Below are positions 17,802 through 26,425 of a stretch of 64,000 bases of DNA, piece by piece. The DNA lies in NCBI GenBank assembly GCA_028277405.1, contig JANQGH010000050.1, forward strand, positions 1 to 64,000, given 5' to 3'. Source of the stretch: Alphaproteobacteria bacterium (GTDB lineage: Bacteria; Pseudomonadota; Alphaproteobacteria; DSM-16000; Inquilinaceae). Made by a program: the position numbers and the translations under genes. Position 1 is the first letter of the stretch, and each line of letters starts with the position of its first letter. The notes beneath the pieces were generated by a model. It was given only the letters and a program-made list of their open reading frames with translations, was not told the origin of the DNA and did not search any database.

Positions 17802-18158
17802 TCAGGATGCGTGCTTCCACCGGTCCATCGCATCCCGTAGCGCATCGTTGATCCGGCTTTGCCAGCCCTTACCCGTACCCCGAAAGTGCTCAACGATGTC
17901 GGGGTCGAGGCGCAGGGTGATCTGCTTCTTGGGCCGCTCCTTTCGCGGACGGCCGATCTTGGGCGGGTTGGCGACCAGGTCGGGCATGACCTCGCGCGCT
18001 GGCCGCATGGCGGCGAAATCCTCGTCGGTCAGGGGCGGGTTGTCCGGGTCGCTCAGCGCCGCCTCGGTGATGCGGCGGTCTTCCTCGTCGCTGATCTTGG
18101 CGATTTCCGCGCGTGCCCACTTGCTGAGCGGGCGCTGTTCAGGCTTGGTTTTGGTCAT
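17802..18158 (-). CDS. brnA: BrnA-family antitoxin
   Basis: 118 residues. The C-terminal half has the ribbon-helix-helix of BrnA antitoxins: RPKKQITLRLDPDIVEHF followed by GKGWQSRINDALRDAM. The N-terminal half is charged, as usual for the part that binds the toxin. ATG 18158 (MTKTKPEQRPLSKW) lies 20 bp inside the 3' end of the upstream BrnT frame, the standard toxin-first overlapping layout. BrnA neutralises the BrnT ribonuclease and represses the operon. The pair lies between two direct repeats in a broken transporter gene, suggesting acquisition. Confidence 0.88.
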   Translation of the reverse strand: MTKTKPEQRPLSKWARAEIAKISDEEDRRITEAALSDPDNPPLTDEDFAAMRPAREVMPDLVANPPKIGRPRKERPKKQITLRLDPDIVEHFRGTGKGWQSRINDALRDAMDRWKHAS

Positions 18159-18405
18159 AGGTTCGAATCTCTCTGACATTAGCTTTTCGCAAGCTGATCA
18201 CGCGGACATCGTCGCCCCGGATTGTGTAGGTCAGAACATGAAGCCGGCTGCCGATCTTGCCGATTGCCAGGTAGCGATCCTCACCGTAGTCGGTTCGCCT
18301 GTCTGCTACAATTAGCGCCGTTTTCCAGTCGAAACTGGTCGCGCTTTGAAAGGCGACACCATGCTTGGTGAGGTTGGTGGCAGCCTTTTCCTCGTCCCAA
18401 ATCAG
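18139..18405 (-). CDS. brnT: BrnT-family toxin with non-canonical start
   Basis: 88 residues from CTG 18405. The frame has BrnT hallmarks: IWDEEKAATNLTKHGVAF at the N-terminus, DYGEDRYLAIGKIGSRLHVL in the middle and RVISLRKANVREIRTYD at the end. BrnT is a RelE-fold ribonuclease that inhibits translation. The frame opens after a TAG at 18421-18423 and has no ATG, GTG or TTG before the conserved WDEEKA motif; only CTG (18405) or ATT (18402) could start a full-length protein, and no clear Shine-Dalgarno is seen. Either a rare start is used or the 5' end has decayed. The stop overlaps brnA. Confidence 0.8.
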   Translation of the reverse strand: MIWDEEKAATNLTKHGVAFQSATSFDWKTALIVADRRTDYGEDRYLAIGKIGSRLHVLTYTIRGDDVRVISLRKANVREIRTYDQNQA

Positions 18406-18972
18406 CGTCTGTTTATGTAACTACAAAAACCTGGTGATCAAGATCTGATGGAGTTTGGCGTATTGACTGCGCTGCGACGACGGAAAACAGCATAGTCAAG
18501 GTTGTCGGCGGCATGGCCTGTCGCCCTGCAACGCCGACTTCCAAGACCAAACACCGAGTTGGGCAGGACCATCAAGACTATAGACCGCCGCGACCTTCGT
18601 CGGCGTGGTGCTGCTGTCGTCCCGGGTGCGGGCGGCGGGGAGGGTCGGCGCCAAGCCGGACGCATGACGCGGGAAGCGTCCGGATGCGACCGTGTGACGA
18701 CGCGGCCGGCCCTGGCGATGGCGCGCGCCTGACGGCCCTGCCCCTGGGTCCGCCGAAGTCCGAGGTTGACGCACCGGTGCGATAGGGTCAAAAAGTTCGA
18801 ATTCTGGCAGTCGCCATCAAGACCGCTTCTTGGCCTTTCATAAAGGCGCTGGGCCGTTCCGGCCGCGATCGGTGACGGGTTTCCGGCCGTCGCACCGGCG
18901 ACCGGGCGCAACCCGTCGACGATCGGTTCGATCTGGGAAGTCGGCCTTTCCATCCGGAGCCGCAAGTCGACC
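18406..18972. other. Gene-poor 567-bp stretch with repeat and decayed sequence
   Basis: No convincing gene on either strand. It contains the upstream region of brnT, the second copy of the 23-bp repeat (18622-18644) and, on the minus strand to the right of that repeat, a short sequence (GLAPTLPAARTR) that could continue the broken MFS transporter. Beyond about 18665 the translation no longer looks like a transporter in any frame. The last 100 bp form the leader of the GT25 glycosyltransferase gene. Confidence 0.5.
18622..18644. repeat. 23-bp direct repeat, copy B
   Basis: Exact match to 17740-17762 in the same orientation. Together the two copies enclose the brnT/brnA toxin-antitoxin pair. 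Confidence 0.8.
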
Positions 18973-19692
18973 ATGGACGTCCTCGTCATCAATCTCGCGC
19001 GCAGTGCCGACCGCAGGGCGTTTATGGAGGCAGATCTTCGCCGGCTCGCGGTCGGCCATGAGTTCTTTCCGGCGATCGATGGCGCGACCGTCGACCGCGC
19101 GTCCTTTCCGCACTATAGCCGGGCAAGATGCCTGCGCCGGTTTGGCACTTGGCTCACCGACGGTGAATTCGGCTGTTTTGCCAGCCACTACCGCGCCTGG
19201 CAGGAGTGCGTGCGCCGCGGGGTGCCGATCGCTGTCTTGGAAGACGATGTGGAACTCTCGCCCGATTTTCCGCATGTCCTGTCCCTGGCCGGCCAGCGCA
19301 TCGATGCCTGCCGGCTGATCCGCCTCGCGGGGCTGTTCCCGCGGCCTTACCGGACGATCGAGAGAATCGACGGCTCTCACCGGCTGGTCCGCTTCTTGCG
19401 CGGCCCGGCCGGCACCCAATGCTATGCCCTTTCCCCCAATGCCGCCGGCGCGCTTGTGGCCCGGGCACGGCATTGGGTCGAGCCGGTCGACCTCTACATC
19501 GACCGGTTCTGGCTCCATGGCGTCGAAAGCAACGGCATACTTCCCTTTGCCGCCAAAGAGGTCGCTCAGCCGCCGTTCCGCGATGCGATCGGCGACCGCG
19601 ACAGCACGCGCTCGCTGTTCGGCAAGGCCCGCCGCGAGCTGTTTCGCATGACCGATGGCGTTCGCCGGACCCTCTATAACCTGACGCGTTGA
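18973..19692 (+). CDS. Glycosyltransferase family 25 protein
   Basis: 239 residues of the GT25 (LPS beta-galactosyltransferase-like) family. Evidence: VLVINLARSADRRAFM at the start, FFPAIDGATVD, GEFGCFASHYRAWQ (the conserved GCxxSH block) and the metal-binding LEDDVELSPDF. Such enzymes add sugars to lipopolysaccharide or glycoproteins. No other surface-polysaccharide genes are near, so it is an isolated transferase. Its end faces nadK across 286 bp that contain a strong hairpin. Confidence 0.88.
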   Translation: MDVLVINLARSADRRAFMEADLRRLAVGHEFFPAIDGATVDRASFPHYSRARCLRRFGTWLTDGEFGCFASHYRAWQECVRRGVPIAVLEDDVELSPDFPHVLSLAGQRIDACRLIRLAGLFPRPYRTIERIDGSHRLVRFLRGPAGTQCYALSPNAAGALVARARHWVEPVDLYIDRFWLHGVESNGILPFAAKEVAQPPFRDAIGDRDSTRSLFGKARRELFRMTDGVRRTLYNLTR

Positions 19693-19882
19693 CCCCGCGA
19701 AGTCGCCGCCGATCCGGATAACCCTATGCCGACCAAACCGTTGACGGGCCTTTAACGGGCGCCGGGCCATGGTGGCGGCGGTACGGCGATGGATGGAGTC
19801 GCCGTTCCGAGAGTTTTCGATGTCGGTACCGCGCCGATACGCTGGAACCCGAACCAGCATCCCGAGCTAGGCCGGTATCGCC

Positions 19883-19917
19883 GCCCTGCCCCTGGTAGGG
19901 GGTACCAGCGGCAGGGC
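19883..19917. terminator. Hairpin between convergent genes (GT25 and nadK)
   Basis: 15-bp arms with one mismatch around a GGGGG loop (arms start GCCCTGCC and end GGCAGGGC). There is no U-tract on either side, so it would be a bidirectional or Rho-assisted stop rather than a classic intrinsic terminator. The rest of 19693-19978 shows no gene. Confidence 0.55.
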
Positions 19918-19978
19918 TTGCTATCCCATCTCGGCGGCGAACGGCCTCCCGCCGTCGGGGTGGGATGGCTGCCCGCTC

Positions 19979-20794
19979 TCAGGTTTCGAACTGCTCCTTC
20001 AAAATCCGCTCTTCGAGATTCTGTTCCGGATCGAACAGCAGGGTCAGGACCGTGCTGCGGTGCTCGCTGACCTCGACGCGGGCCACGTCGCGCACCTCGG
20101 TGTAGTCGGCGACGGCGCTGACCGGCCGCTTTTGTGCCTCCAACACGTCGAAGCTGACGGTCGCCGTGTGCGGCACCAGGGCGCCCCGCCAGCGCCGCGG
20201 GCGAAAGGCGCTGATCGGCGTCAAGGCCAGCACGCCGGCGGCAAGCGGGATGATCGGGCCATGGGCCGACAGATTGTAGGCCGTACTGCCGGCCGGCGTG
20301 CAGACCAAGACACCGTCGCAGATCAGTTCCGACAGCCGCTCCACCCCGTCGATCGAAATGCGTAGCTTGGCGGTCTGGCGGGTTTCGCGCAGCAGCGACA
20401 CCTCGTTGAACGCCCGCGCCATGTCCTGGGCGCCGTTCACGTCGGTGGTGCGCATCTGCAAGGGGTGCAGCTTGAACTGCTGCGCCCTGGCCAGCCGCTC
20501 GGGCAAGCCGTCTTCCTCGAACGGGTTCAGAAGGAAGCCGACGGAGCCGCAATTCATGCCATAGATCGGCAGGTTGCGGTCCATGAAGCGGTGCAGCGTT
20601 TCCAGCATGTGGCCGTCGCCGCCAAGCGCGACGACGATGTCGGCATCGTCCGGCGCGGTCTCGCCGTAGCGGTCGATCAGCTGCGACCTGGCCGCCCGGG
20701 CAACATCCGTGTCCGCGGCCACGAAGGCGACGCGATCCGATGGGGTCGCGGCCGACACCCGTTTGGCCGCCTTCGGATTGGCTAGGTCGTCCAT
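19979..20794 (-). CDS. nadK: NAD kinase
   Basis: 271 residues. The family signature GGDG appears in [15 protein letters not shown] near residue 58; [12 protein letters not shown] and the conserved [16 protein letters not shown] block follow. NadK phosphorylates NAD to NADP in the cytoplasm with ATP or inorganic polyphosphate. The 20-residue N-terminal extension ([20 protein letters not shown]) before the first strand may be over-called, but ATG 20794 is the only good start. It stands alone and converges with the GT25 gene. Confidence 0.95.
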   Translation of the reverse strand: MDDLANPKAAKRVSAATPSDRVAFVAADTDVARAARSQLIDRYGETAPDDADIVVALGGDGHMLETLHRFMDRNLPIYGMNCGSVGFLLNPFEEDGLPERLARAQQFKLHPLQMRTTDVNGAQDMARAFNEVSLLRETRQTAKLRISIDGVERLSELICDGVLVCTPAGSTAYNLSAHGPIIPLAAGVLALTPISAFRPRRWRGALVPHTATVSFDVLEAQKRPVSAVADYTEVRDVARVEVSEHRSTVLTLLFDPEQNLEERILKEQFET

Positions 20795-20941
20795 GAGGCA
20801 GGACCTTATACGAGTTTCCGGCGGTGAGATACGCGATGTTGACTTCGGCCAGCCGTCTCAAAGCTTGCGCGCGTCTGGGCGTGCTTTGTGCCACTATGGC
20901 CGCGACGAACCCTTGCGCTTGCCCCCAAGAGGAGATGAGAC

Positions 20942-21478
20942 GTGCGCGTTGCCAAACATCTTGTGTTGATCCTGCTGGCCTCGCTGGCGCTTGGCGGTCT
21001 GTCGAGCGTTGCCCAAGACCAGACTTCCGAGCAGCCCTTCGAAGACCAGGAAGCCAGCGACCGGCACGAACTCTACTACTACCCGGAGGTGACCAGTCGG
21101 GAGACCTATGTCGCGCGCGCCCCATCCTTGCCGGACAGCGACAGGCAGCGGCGCCTGGGCTTCGTCATCGGCTTTACCCAACAGCAATATGAGCAGTCGT
21201 ACTTCCCGCCGGTCGCGGTCTTCGCCAAGGGCACGGATGCGGAGAAGATGCTGATCGTCGCCACCACGGACGGGGTGATCGGTTCGCTGTACCAGGCCCG
21301 CGCCTATCTGGCGCAGTTGACGTCGATCGCCCGCGTCTCGCCGGTCTTCGTCGACAACCGGGTAGAGGATTTCTACACCTTTCTGGACCTATTGGTGCTG
21401 ATGGGTTTTGAGCAGCTGACGATCAGCGACGGCCAAACCTATACCCACCAGATCATCTTCGAGCCGCGGCAGAACTGA
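20942..21478 (+). CDS. Hypothetical secreted protein next to moaA
   Basis: 178 residues starting at GTG 20942 behind a GAGGAG Shine-Dalgarno. Residues 1-25 form a signal peptide (HLVLILLASLALGGLSSVAQ). The mature part has RLGFVIGFTQQQYEQSYFPP and LIVATTDGVIGSLYQARAYL. Its fold and function are not recognised; similar short periplasmic proteins occur in Rhodospirillales and have sometimes been mislabelled as MobA because of their position near molybdenum cofactor genes, which is recollection rather than a search. It is periplasmic by its signal peptide. Confidence 0.75.
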   Translation: MRVAKHLVLILLASLALGGLSSVAQDQTSEQPFEDQEASDRHELYYYPEVTSRETYVARAPSLPDSDRQRRLGFVIGFTQQQYEQSYFPPVAVFAKGTDAEKMLIVATTDGVIGSLYQARAYLAQLTSIARVSPVFVDNRVEDFYTFLDLLVLMGFEQLTISDGQTYTHQIIFEPRQN

Positions 21479-21503
21479 CGGGGCTGCTGCTGACGTCGGC
21501 CGA

Positions 21504-22292
21504 TCAGAAGGCCCAGAGATTGTCCAGCATCGTGCCGTCGGCCAGGAAACGATTGTCGGGGCCTTCGAAGCCGGGCTGTGTCATGGCGGTCAAGACGACG
21601 AGGGCGGTCTGTCCGGTGCCATAGGGCGACACAATGACCGAATGCAGGCGATAGCCTAGCGGGCAGCCACGGCTGGCCGGGATCGTATCGCTGTTGCTGA
21701 GCGTGATCTGGTCTTCTTGCGTGCTCAGCGTCAGGGCGTAGAGCATCGGCTCGTGGTAATCGAAGACGCAGGCCTCGACCGCGCCGTCGTAAGCGCGCTG
21801 GCTCAGGCCGATCTGCAACGCGGGCTCACTTGGTCGCACCGGCGACAGGGGCCGGACCGTAAAGTCCAGTTGGTCGGCCGGTGCCGTGTCGTACAGCGTT
21901 CGGGTCGCCAGGGTGATGCCCGGCCGATCGCCGCCGATACCGTATTGCGCCAGGACGCTTGCGCCGTCATCCAAAACCTGATCGAGGGCGATTGTCGCCG
22001 CATCGTCCAGCGATCCGTCCTGCTCCATCCGGTGCACGGTGGCCTCGTCCATCAACACGCGCACCGGCGAGCCGTCGGCCCAGCTATTGTCGCTGTTGTC
22101 GATCACGAACAGGTCGGCATAGCCGGCGCCCAGCCCGTCGGTCTGGCCGTATTGAACGAACGCGAAATAGCGGTCGTCGTCCGAGAACCCGATCAGGTGC
22201 AAACTGGCCGCATCACCGGCGCTTGCGGGTCGGGCGAACACGGCCAAGGCGAACAGCAGCGCGACGGCCGCCATGCCGCGAAAGCCGGTCAT
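21504..22292 (-). CDS. DUF2259 secreted protein
   Basis: 262 residues with a signal peptide (MAAVALLFALAVFARPASAG) followed by the DUF2259 opening LHLIGFSDDDRYFAFVQYG and YADLFVIDNSDNSW. The family is a predicted periplasmic protein of unknown function with beta-propeller-like openings. ATG 22292 is preferred; GTG 22301 overlaps the moaA stop codon (GTGA). The near-zero spacing places it in the moaA transcript. Confidence 0.8.
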   Translation of the reverse strand: MTGFRGMAAVALLFALAVFARPASAGDAASLHLIGFSDDDRYFAFVQYGQTDGLGAGYADLFVIDNSDNSWADGSPVRVLMDEATVHRMEQDGSLDDAATIALDQVLDDGASVLAQYGIGGDRPGITLATRTLYDTAPADQLDFTVRPLSPVRPSEPALQIGLSQRAYDGAVEACVFDYHEPMLYALTLSTQEDQITLSNSDTIPASRGCPLGYRLHSVIVSPYGTGQTALVVLTAMTQPGFEGPDNRFLADGTMLDNLWAF

Positions 22293-22297
22293 CGATC

Positions 22298-23332
22298 TCA
22301 CCCCCCCGTCACGCTCATATGCCGGCCCACCGCCGGCTGGCGACGGCGGCGATCGATGACGAAATCGTGGCCCTTGGGCTTGCGGCCGATGGCCTCGGCG
22401 ATGGCGGCGTCAAGCGGGCGATCATCGTCCGGAGAGGCGCGCAGCGGCGCGCGCAGGTCTGCCGCGTCCTCCTGGCCCAGGCACATATACAACGTGCCGG
22501 TGCAGGTCAGCCGAACGCGGTTGCAGCTTTCGCAGAAATTATGGGTCATCGGCGTGATGAAGCCGATGCGCCGGCCGGTCTCCGCCACGCGGACATAGCG
22601 CGCGGGGCCGCCGGTCGAATAGTCCAGATCCGTCAAGGTCCAGCGCTTTTCGATATCGGCGCGCAGCACCGACAAGGGCAGATACTGGTCGACCCGCGTC
22701 TCGCCGCCGATATCGCCCATCGGCATGACCTCGATGAAGGTCAGGTCGTAGCCCTCACGCCCGCACCAGGCGATCAGCCGGTCGGTCTCGTCGTCATTCA
22801 CACCGCGCAGCGCGACGGCATTGATCTTGATCGCCAGCCCCGCCGACTTGGCCGCCGCCAGCCCGTCCATCACCTTGTCGAACTTGCCCCAGCGGGTCAG
22901 TTCCACGAATTTGTCCGGGTCCAGCGTGTCCAGCGAAACATTGATCCGCTTGACGCCGTATTCGGCGAGCTTGTCGGCAAAACGGGCAAGCTGGCTGCCA
23001 TTCGTGGTCAGCGTCAGCTCATCCAGCGCGCCGGTCTTCAGATGGCGCGACAGGCTTTCGATCAGCCACATGATGTTCCGCCGGACCAACGGCTCGCCGC
23101 CGGTCAGCCGCAGCTTGCGGACGCCTTGCCGAACGAAGGCCGAGCACAGCCGGTCCAACTCCTCCAAGGTCAGCAGCTCGGCCTTGGGTAGAAACGTCAT
23201 GTTCTCCGCCATGCAATAGACACAGCGGAAGTCGCAGCGGTCGGTGACGGACACGCGCAGATAGGTGATTGCCCGGCCGAACGGGTCGATCAGGGGCGCC
23301 TCTTGGGCCGAGACAGCCAGCATCCCGCCCAT
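22298..23332 (-). CDS. moaA: GTP 3',8-cyclase MoaA
   Basis: 344-residue radical-SAM enzyme of molybdenum cofactor synthesis; it makes the 3',8-cyclic GTP that becomes cyclic pyranopterin. The radical-SAM cluster motif is RCDFRCVYC (C-x3-C-x2-C), the SAM site reads [10 protein letters not shown] and the C-terminal second [4Fe-4S] site reads [14 protein letters not shown]. The chain ends in Gly-Gly, which is required for activity in the family. ATG 23332 or 23323 may be the start. It is followed without gap by the DUF2259 gene. fdhD and mobA lie just beyond on the other strand, consistent with supply of cofactor to formate dehydrogenase. Confidence 0.96.
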   Translation of the reverse strand: MGGMLAVSAQEAPLIDPFGRAITYLRVSVTDRCDFRCVYCMAENMTFLPKAELLTLEELDRLCSAFVRQGVRKLRLTGGEPLVRRNIMWLIESLSRHLKTGALDELTLTTNGSQLARFADKLAEYGVKRINVSLDTLDPDKFVELTRWGKFDKVMDGLAAAKSAGLAIKINAVALRGVNDDETDRLIAWCGREGYDLTFIEVMPMGDIGGETRVDQYLPLSVLRADIEKRWTLTDLDYSTGGPARYVRVAETGRRIGFITPMTHNFCESCNRVRLTCTGTLYMCLGQEDAADLRAPLRASPDDDRPLDAAIAEAIGRKPKGHDFVIDRRRRQPAVGRHMSVTGG

Positions 23333-23498
23333 CGGTTATTCTCGCGTTTGACGGTGTTTCATCGGTCTAAGATAGGCTTTCCAAAGCCGTTCGTCGCCCC
23401 TGAAGTCTTTGCGGGTATTCGAAGATCTCCGAACACAGCGCTTGAATGGGCCGATCGCGCGCACGACACTGATTTAAGCATCGGAACGAGAGTTGGGC

Positions 23499-24419
23499 AT
23501 GCCGGATAGCGCGGACACGCTGAAAACGGGCGACAGCTGGCTGGTACGGCCGGCGCCGGACGATCCCCATCTGACGCGCCGCCTCGCCGGCCAGGATCAT
23601 GAAGGCGCCAGCGTGGACATCGCCGTCGTCGAGGAACGGCCGTTGACCCTGTTCCTGAACGGTCAGGAGATCGTCACCGTGATGACGATCGGCGACCGGC
23701 CGGAAGATTTGGCGGTCGGCTATTTGTTGAACCAGAACATGCTGCGCGACGATGACGAGATCCTGGGCGTGGAGTATGACGACGACATCGAGGTGGTCGT
23801 GGTCCGAACCGCCCGCCAGACCGATTTCGAGGAAAAGCTGCGCAAGAAGACGACCACGTCGGGCTGCGCCCAGGGCACCGTGTTCGGCGACATCATGGAG
23901 AGCTTCGACGAAACCGTGCTGCCGGCCGACGCGCGACTGCAAACGAGCTGGATCTACGCCCTCAGCAAGGCCATCAACCTGACGCCCAGCCTCTACCTGG
24001 CCGCCGGCGCCATCCATGGCTGCGTGCTGTGCCATCGGGACAAGCCGTTGATCTACATGGAGGATGTCGGTCGTCACAATGCCGTCGACAAGATCCGCGG
24101 CTATCTGCACGTGAACGGAATTGGCACGGCGGACAAGATCCTCTACACCACGGGCCGACTGACCAGCGAGATGGTGATCAAGACCGTGCAAATGGGCATT
24201 CCGATCCTCATCTCGCGTTCCGGCTTCACCGCCTGGGGCGTCGAACTGGCCCGGCGCGCGGGGCTGACCTTGATCGGGCGGGCGAAGGGCAAACGGTTCG
24301 TCGCGCTTTCCGGCCTCGATCGCCTCGTCTACGACGCCGACCCCAACCAGGTGCCGGAGGAAGACCGGCGCCACCGCCGCAAGTCGGTGGAAGACCAGGA
24401 CGCAGAGGCGCGGACATGA
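23499..24419 (+). CDS. fdhD: Formate dehydrogenase accessory sulfurtransferase FdhD
   Basis: 306 residues. The family core is clear: [37 protein letters not shown] and [17 protein letters not shown]. FdhD passes sulfur from IscS to the bis-MGD cofactor so that formate dehydrogenase becomes active. In the mobile loop there is one cysteine (TTTSGCAQG) where E. coli FdhD has a C-x2-C pair. ATG 23499 was chosen over TTG 23493. The stop overlaps the mobA start (ATGA), so the two genes are translationally coupled. The formate dehydrogenase genes lie 9 kb to the right. Confidence 0.95.
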   Translation: MPDSADTLKTGDSWLVRPAPDDPHLTRRLAGQDHEGASVDIAVVEERPLTLFLNGQEIVTVMTIGDRPEDLAVGYLLNQNMLRDDDEILGVEYDDDIEVVVVRTARQTDFEEKLRKKTTTSGCAQGTVFGDIMESFDETVLPADARLQTSWIYALSKAINLTPSLYLAAGAIHGCVLCHRDKPLIYMEDVGRHNAVDKIRGYLHVNGIGTADKILYTTGRLTSEMVIKTVQMGIPILISRSGFTAWGVELARRAGLTLIGRAKGKRFVALSGLDRLVYDADPNQVPEEDRRHRRKSVEDQDAEART

Positions 24420-25033
24420 TTGAGCGTGATTACATCGCGGGTGTCGTGCTTGCCGGCGGCCTGGCCCGGCGCATGGGCGGTGGCGACAAGGGGCTGCGTC
24501 TGCTTGGCGGACGGCCCGTGCTCGATCACGTCATTGCCAGGGTCAAGCCGCAGGTGACGGATCTGGCGATCAACGCCAATGGCGACGCCGGCCGCTTTGC
24601 CGATTGGCGCTTGCCGGTGGTGCCGGACCCGATCGCCGACAATCCTGGGCCGCTGGCCGGCGTTTTGGCCGGGCTGGACTGGGCGGCCGTCGCCGTACCT
24701 GGCGTGACCCATGTCGCGTCCTTCCCGTGCGACGCCCCGTTCGTGCCCCTCGACCTGGTTGCGCGACTGGCGGAGGTGCTGGTCGAGCAGGGCGCCGACA
24801 TGGCCTGCGCCCGGTCCGACGGTCGCAACCATCCGGTGGTTGGCCTGTGGCCGATTGCGTTGCGGGGTGCGCTGCGCGCTGCCCTGGTCGACGAAGGCGT
24901 GCGCAAGGTCGATATCTGGACCGCGCGCTATCGTCTGGCGACCGCCAACTTCGACGCCACACCGGCCGATCCCTTCTTCAACGCCAACAAGCCCGACGAT
25001 CTTGCCGCGGCCGAACGCCTCTTGACCGGCTAG
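24416..25033 (+). CDS. mobA: Molybdenum cofactor guanylyltransferase MobA
   Basis: 205 residues. The nucleotidyltransferase signature is [19 protein letters not shown] at the N-terminus; [28 protein letters not shown] and NPADPF-like [10 protein letters not shown] complete the MobA pattern. It attaches GMP to molybdopterin to form MGD, the form used by formate dehydrogenases. ATG 24416 overlaps the fdhD stop codon by four bases. Confidence 0.94.
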   Translation: MIERDYIAGVVLAGGLARRMGGGDKGLRLLGGRPVLDHVIARVKPQVTDLAINANGDAGRFADWRLPVVPDPIADNPGPLAGVLAGLDWAAVAVPGVTHVASFPCDAPFVPLDLVARLAEVLVEQGADMACARSDGRNHPVVGLWPIALRGALRAALVDEGVRKVDIWTARYRLATANFDATPADPFFNANKPDDLAAAERLLTG

Positions 25034-25079
25034 GGGCCGGCCGCCACCATCGCGCCCGGCAACTGGAAAGGCAGGGACG

Positions 25080-25334
25080 ATGACCTCAGACCAACCCATC
25101 CGTGCCGGCGATGAACCGATCGCCGTCGATCTGGAAAAAGGCCAGACGGTCTGGTGGTGCGCCTGCGGGCGCAGCCAGAACCAGCCCTATTGCGACGGCA
25201 GCCACAAGGTGACCTCGATAACCCCGGTCGAATACACGGCCCGGCGCACCGGCACCGTCTACCTGTGCGCTTGCAAGGGCACCGGCAACCAGCCGCTGTG
25301 TGACGGCACCCACAACCAAACGCCCGACGGGTGA
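25080..25334 (+). CDS. CDGSH iron-sulfur domain protein (double domain)
   Basis: 84 residues with two CDGSH-type zinc-finger/iron-sulfur motifs: WCACGRSQNQPYCDGSH and LCACKGTGNQPLCDGTH. Each supplies three cysteines and one histidine for a [2Fe-2S] cluster. Bacterial double-CDGSH proteins act in iron-sulfur or redox balance; the specific role is unknown. It follows mobA by 46 bp on the same strand, and AAGGCAGGGACG upstream of the ATG provides a ribosome site. Confidence 0.92.
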   Translation: MTSDQPIRAGDEPIAVDLEKGQTVWWCACGRSQNQPYCDGSHKVTSITPVEYTARRTGTVYLCACKGTGNQPLCDGTHNQTPDG

Positions 25335-25352
25335 CTGATTTGGAGAGACGCC

Positions 25353-26420
25353 CTAAACCCTGACGCGGTTGCCGGACTCGCGTTCGAAGAAATAGAGGTG
25401 CGCCGGGTCGATCGCGATGGCGATTTGTGCGCCCATTTCCGCCTCGAAATCCTTGTCCATCTTGACCGTCACCGTATGCGGCGCGGCGGAGCTGTCATGG
25501 AGTTCGCAGGTGACCAGCGTGTGGTCGCCGATCAGTTCGTTGGAGTAGATCTCCGCCGGGATCAGCCCGTTGCCGGCGGCGACGACCGAACAGTCCTCGG
25601 GCCGAAACCCGATCACGGCCGGGCCGACCGACAGATCCTTGCCGAGAGTGTGGGCGAAGCCTGGGCCGGTGAACTCCCCGTTCGAGAGATTGCCGTCGAC
25701 CATGTTCATCGGGGGCGAGCCGATAAAGCTGGCGACGAACAGGTTGGCCGGGTCGCGATAGATCGTCTTTGGCTGGTCGAACTGCATCAGCCGGCCGTGG
25801 TTCAGAATGGCCACCCGGTGGGCCAGGGTCATCGCCTCGACCTGGTCGTGGGTGACGTAGATCGTCGTCGTGCCCAGCGTGTTTTGCATGTGCTTCAGCT
25901 CTGCTCGCATATGCACGCGCAGCTTGGCGTCCAGGTTCGACAGGGGCTCGTCCATCAGGAACACGGCCGGGCGCCGGATGATGGCGCGGGCCAGCGCCAC
26001 GCGCTGGCGCTGGCCGCCGGACAGCTCGCGCGGATAGCGGGTGAGGTAGTCCTCAAGCTGAACCTGGGCCGCGACCTCGCGCACGGTCTTGTCCCGCTCC
26101 GGCGGCGGCACTTTGCGCAGCTTCAGGGGATAGCCGATGTTTTCCGCCACGGTCTTGTGCGGGTAGAGCGCGTAGGACTGAAACACCATGGCCGCGTCGC
26201 GGTATTTCGGCAGGATGTCGGTGACGTCGCGGTCGCCGATATGAACCCGGCCGGAGGTCACTTCCTCCAGCCCCGCAATCATACGCAGCGCCGTGGTCTT
26301 GCCGCAGCCGGACGGGCCCAGCAGCACCAGAAACTCGCCTTCCTCCACGACCATGGAAAGGTCGTGCAGGACCTGAACGGGCCCGAACGACTTGCTTAGC
26401 TTGTCGAGCGTGACTTGCAT
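25353..26420 (-). CDS. Sugar ABC transporter ATP-binding protein (MalK/UgpC type)
   Basis: 355 residues. Walker A is GPSGCGKTTAL, the signature motif LSGGQRQRVALARAI, Walker B VFLMDEPLSNLDAK and the H-loop YVTHDQVEAM. A C-terminal TOBE/regulatory domain from about residue 240 (IGFRPEDCSV) marks it as a CUT1-family sugar importer ATPase. ATG 26420 lies just downstream of the second permease gene. It ends a four-gene operon: binding protein, permease, permease, ATPase. Confidence 0.93.
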   Translation of the reverse strand: MQVTLDKLSKSFGPVQVLHDLSMVVEEGEFLVLLGPSGCGKTTALRMIAGLEEVTSGRVHIGDRDVTDILPKYRDAAMVFQSYALYPHKTVAENIGYPLKLRKVPPPERDKTVREVAAQVQLEDYLTRYPRELSGGQRQRVALARAIIRRPAVFLMDEPLSNLDAKLRVHMRAELKHMQNTLGTTTIYVTHDQVEAMTLAHRVAILNHGRLMQFDQPKTIYRDPANLFVASFIGSPPMNMVDGNLSNGEFTGPGFAHTLGKDLSVGPAVIGFRPEDCSVVAAGNGLIPAEIYSNELIGDHTLVTCELHDSSAAPHTVTVKMDKDFEAEMGAQIAIAIDPAHLYFFERESGNRVRV

Positions 26421-26425
26421 GCGCC

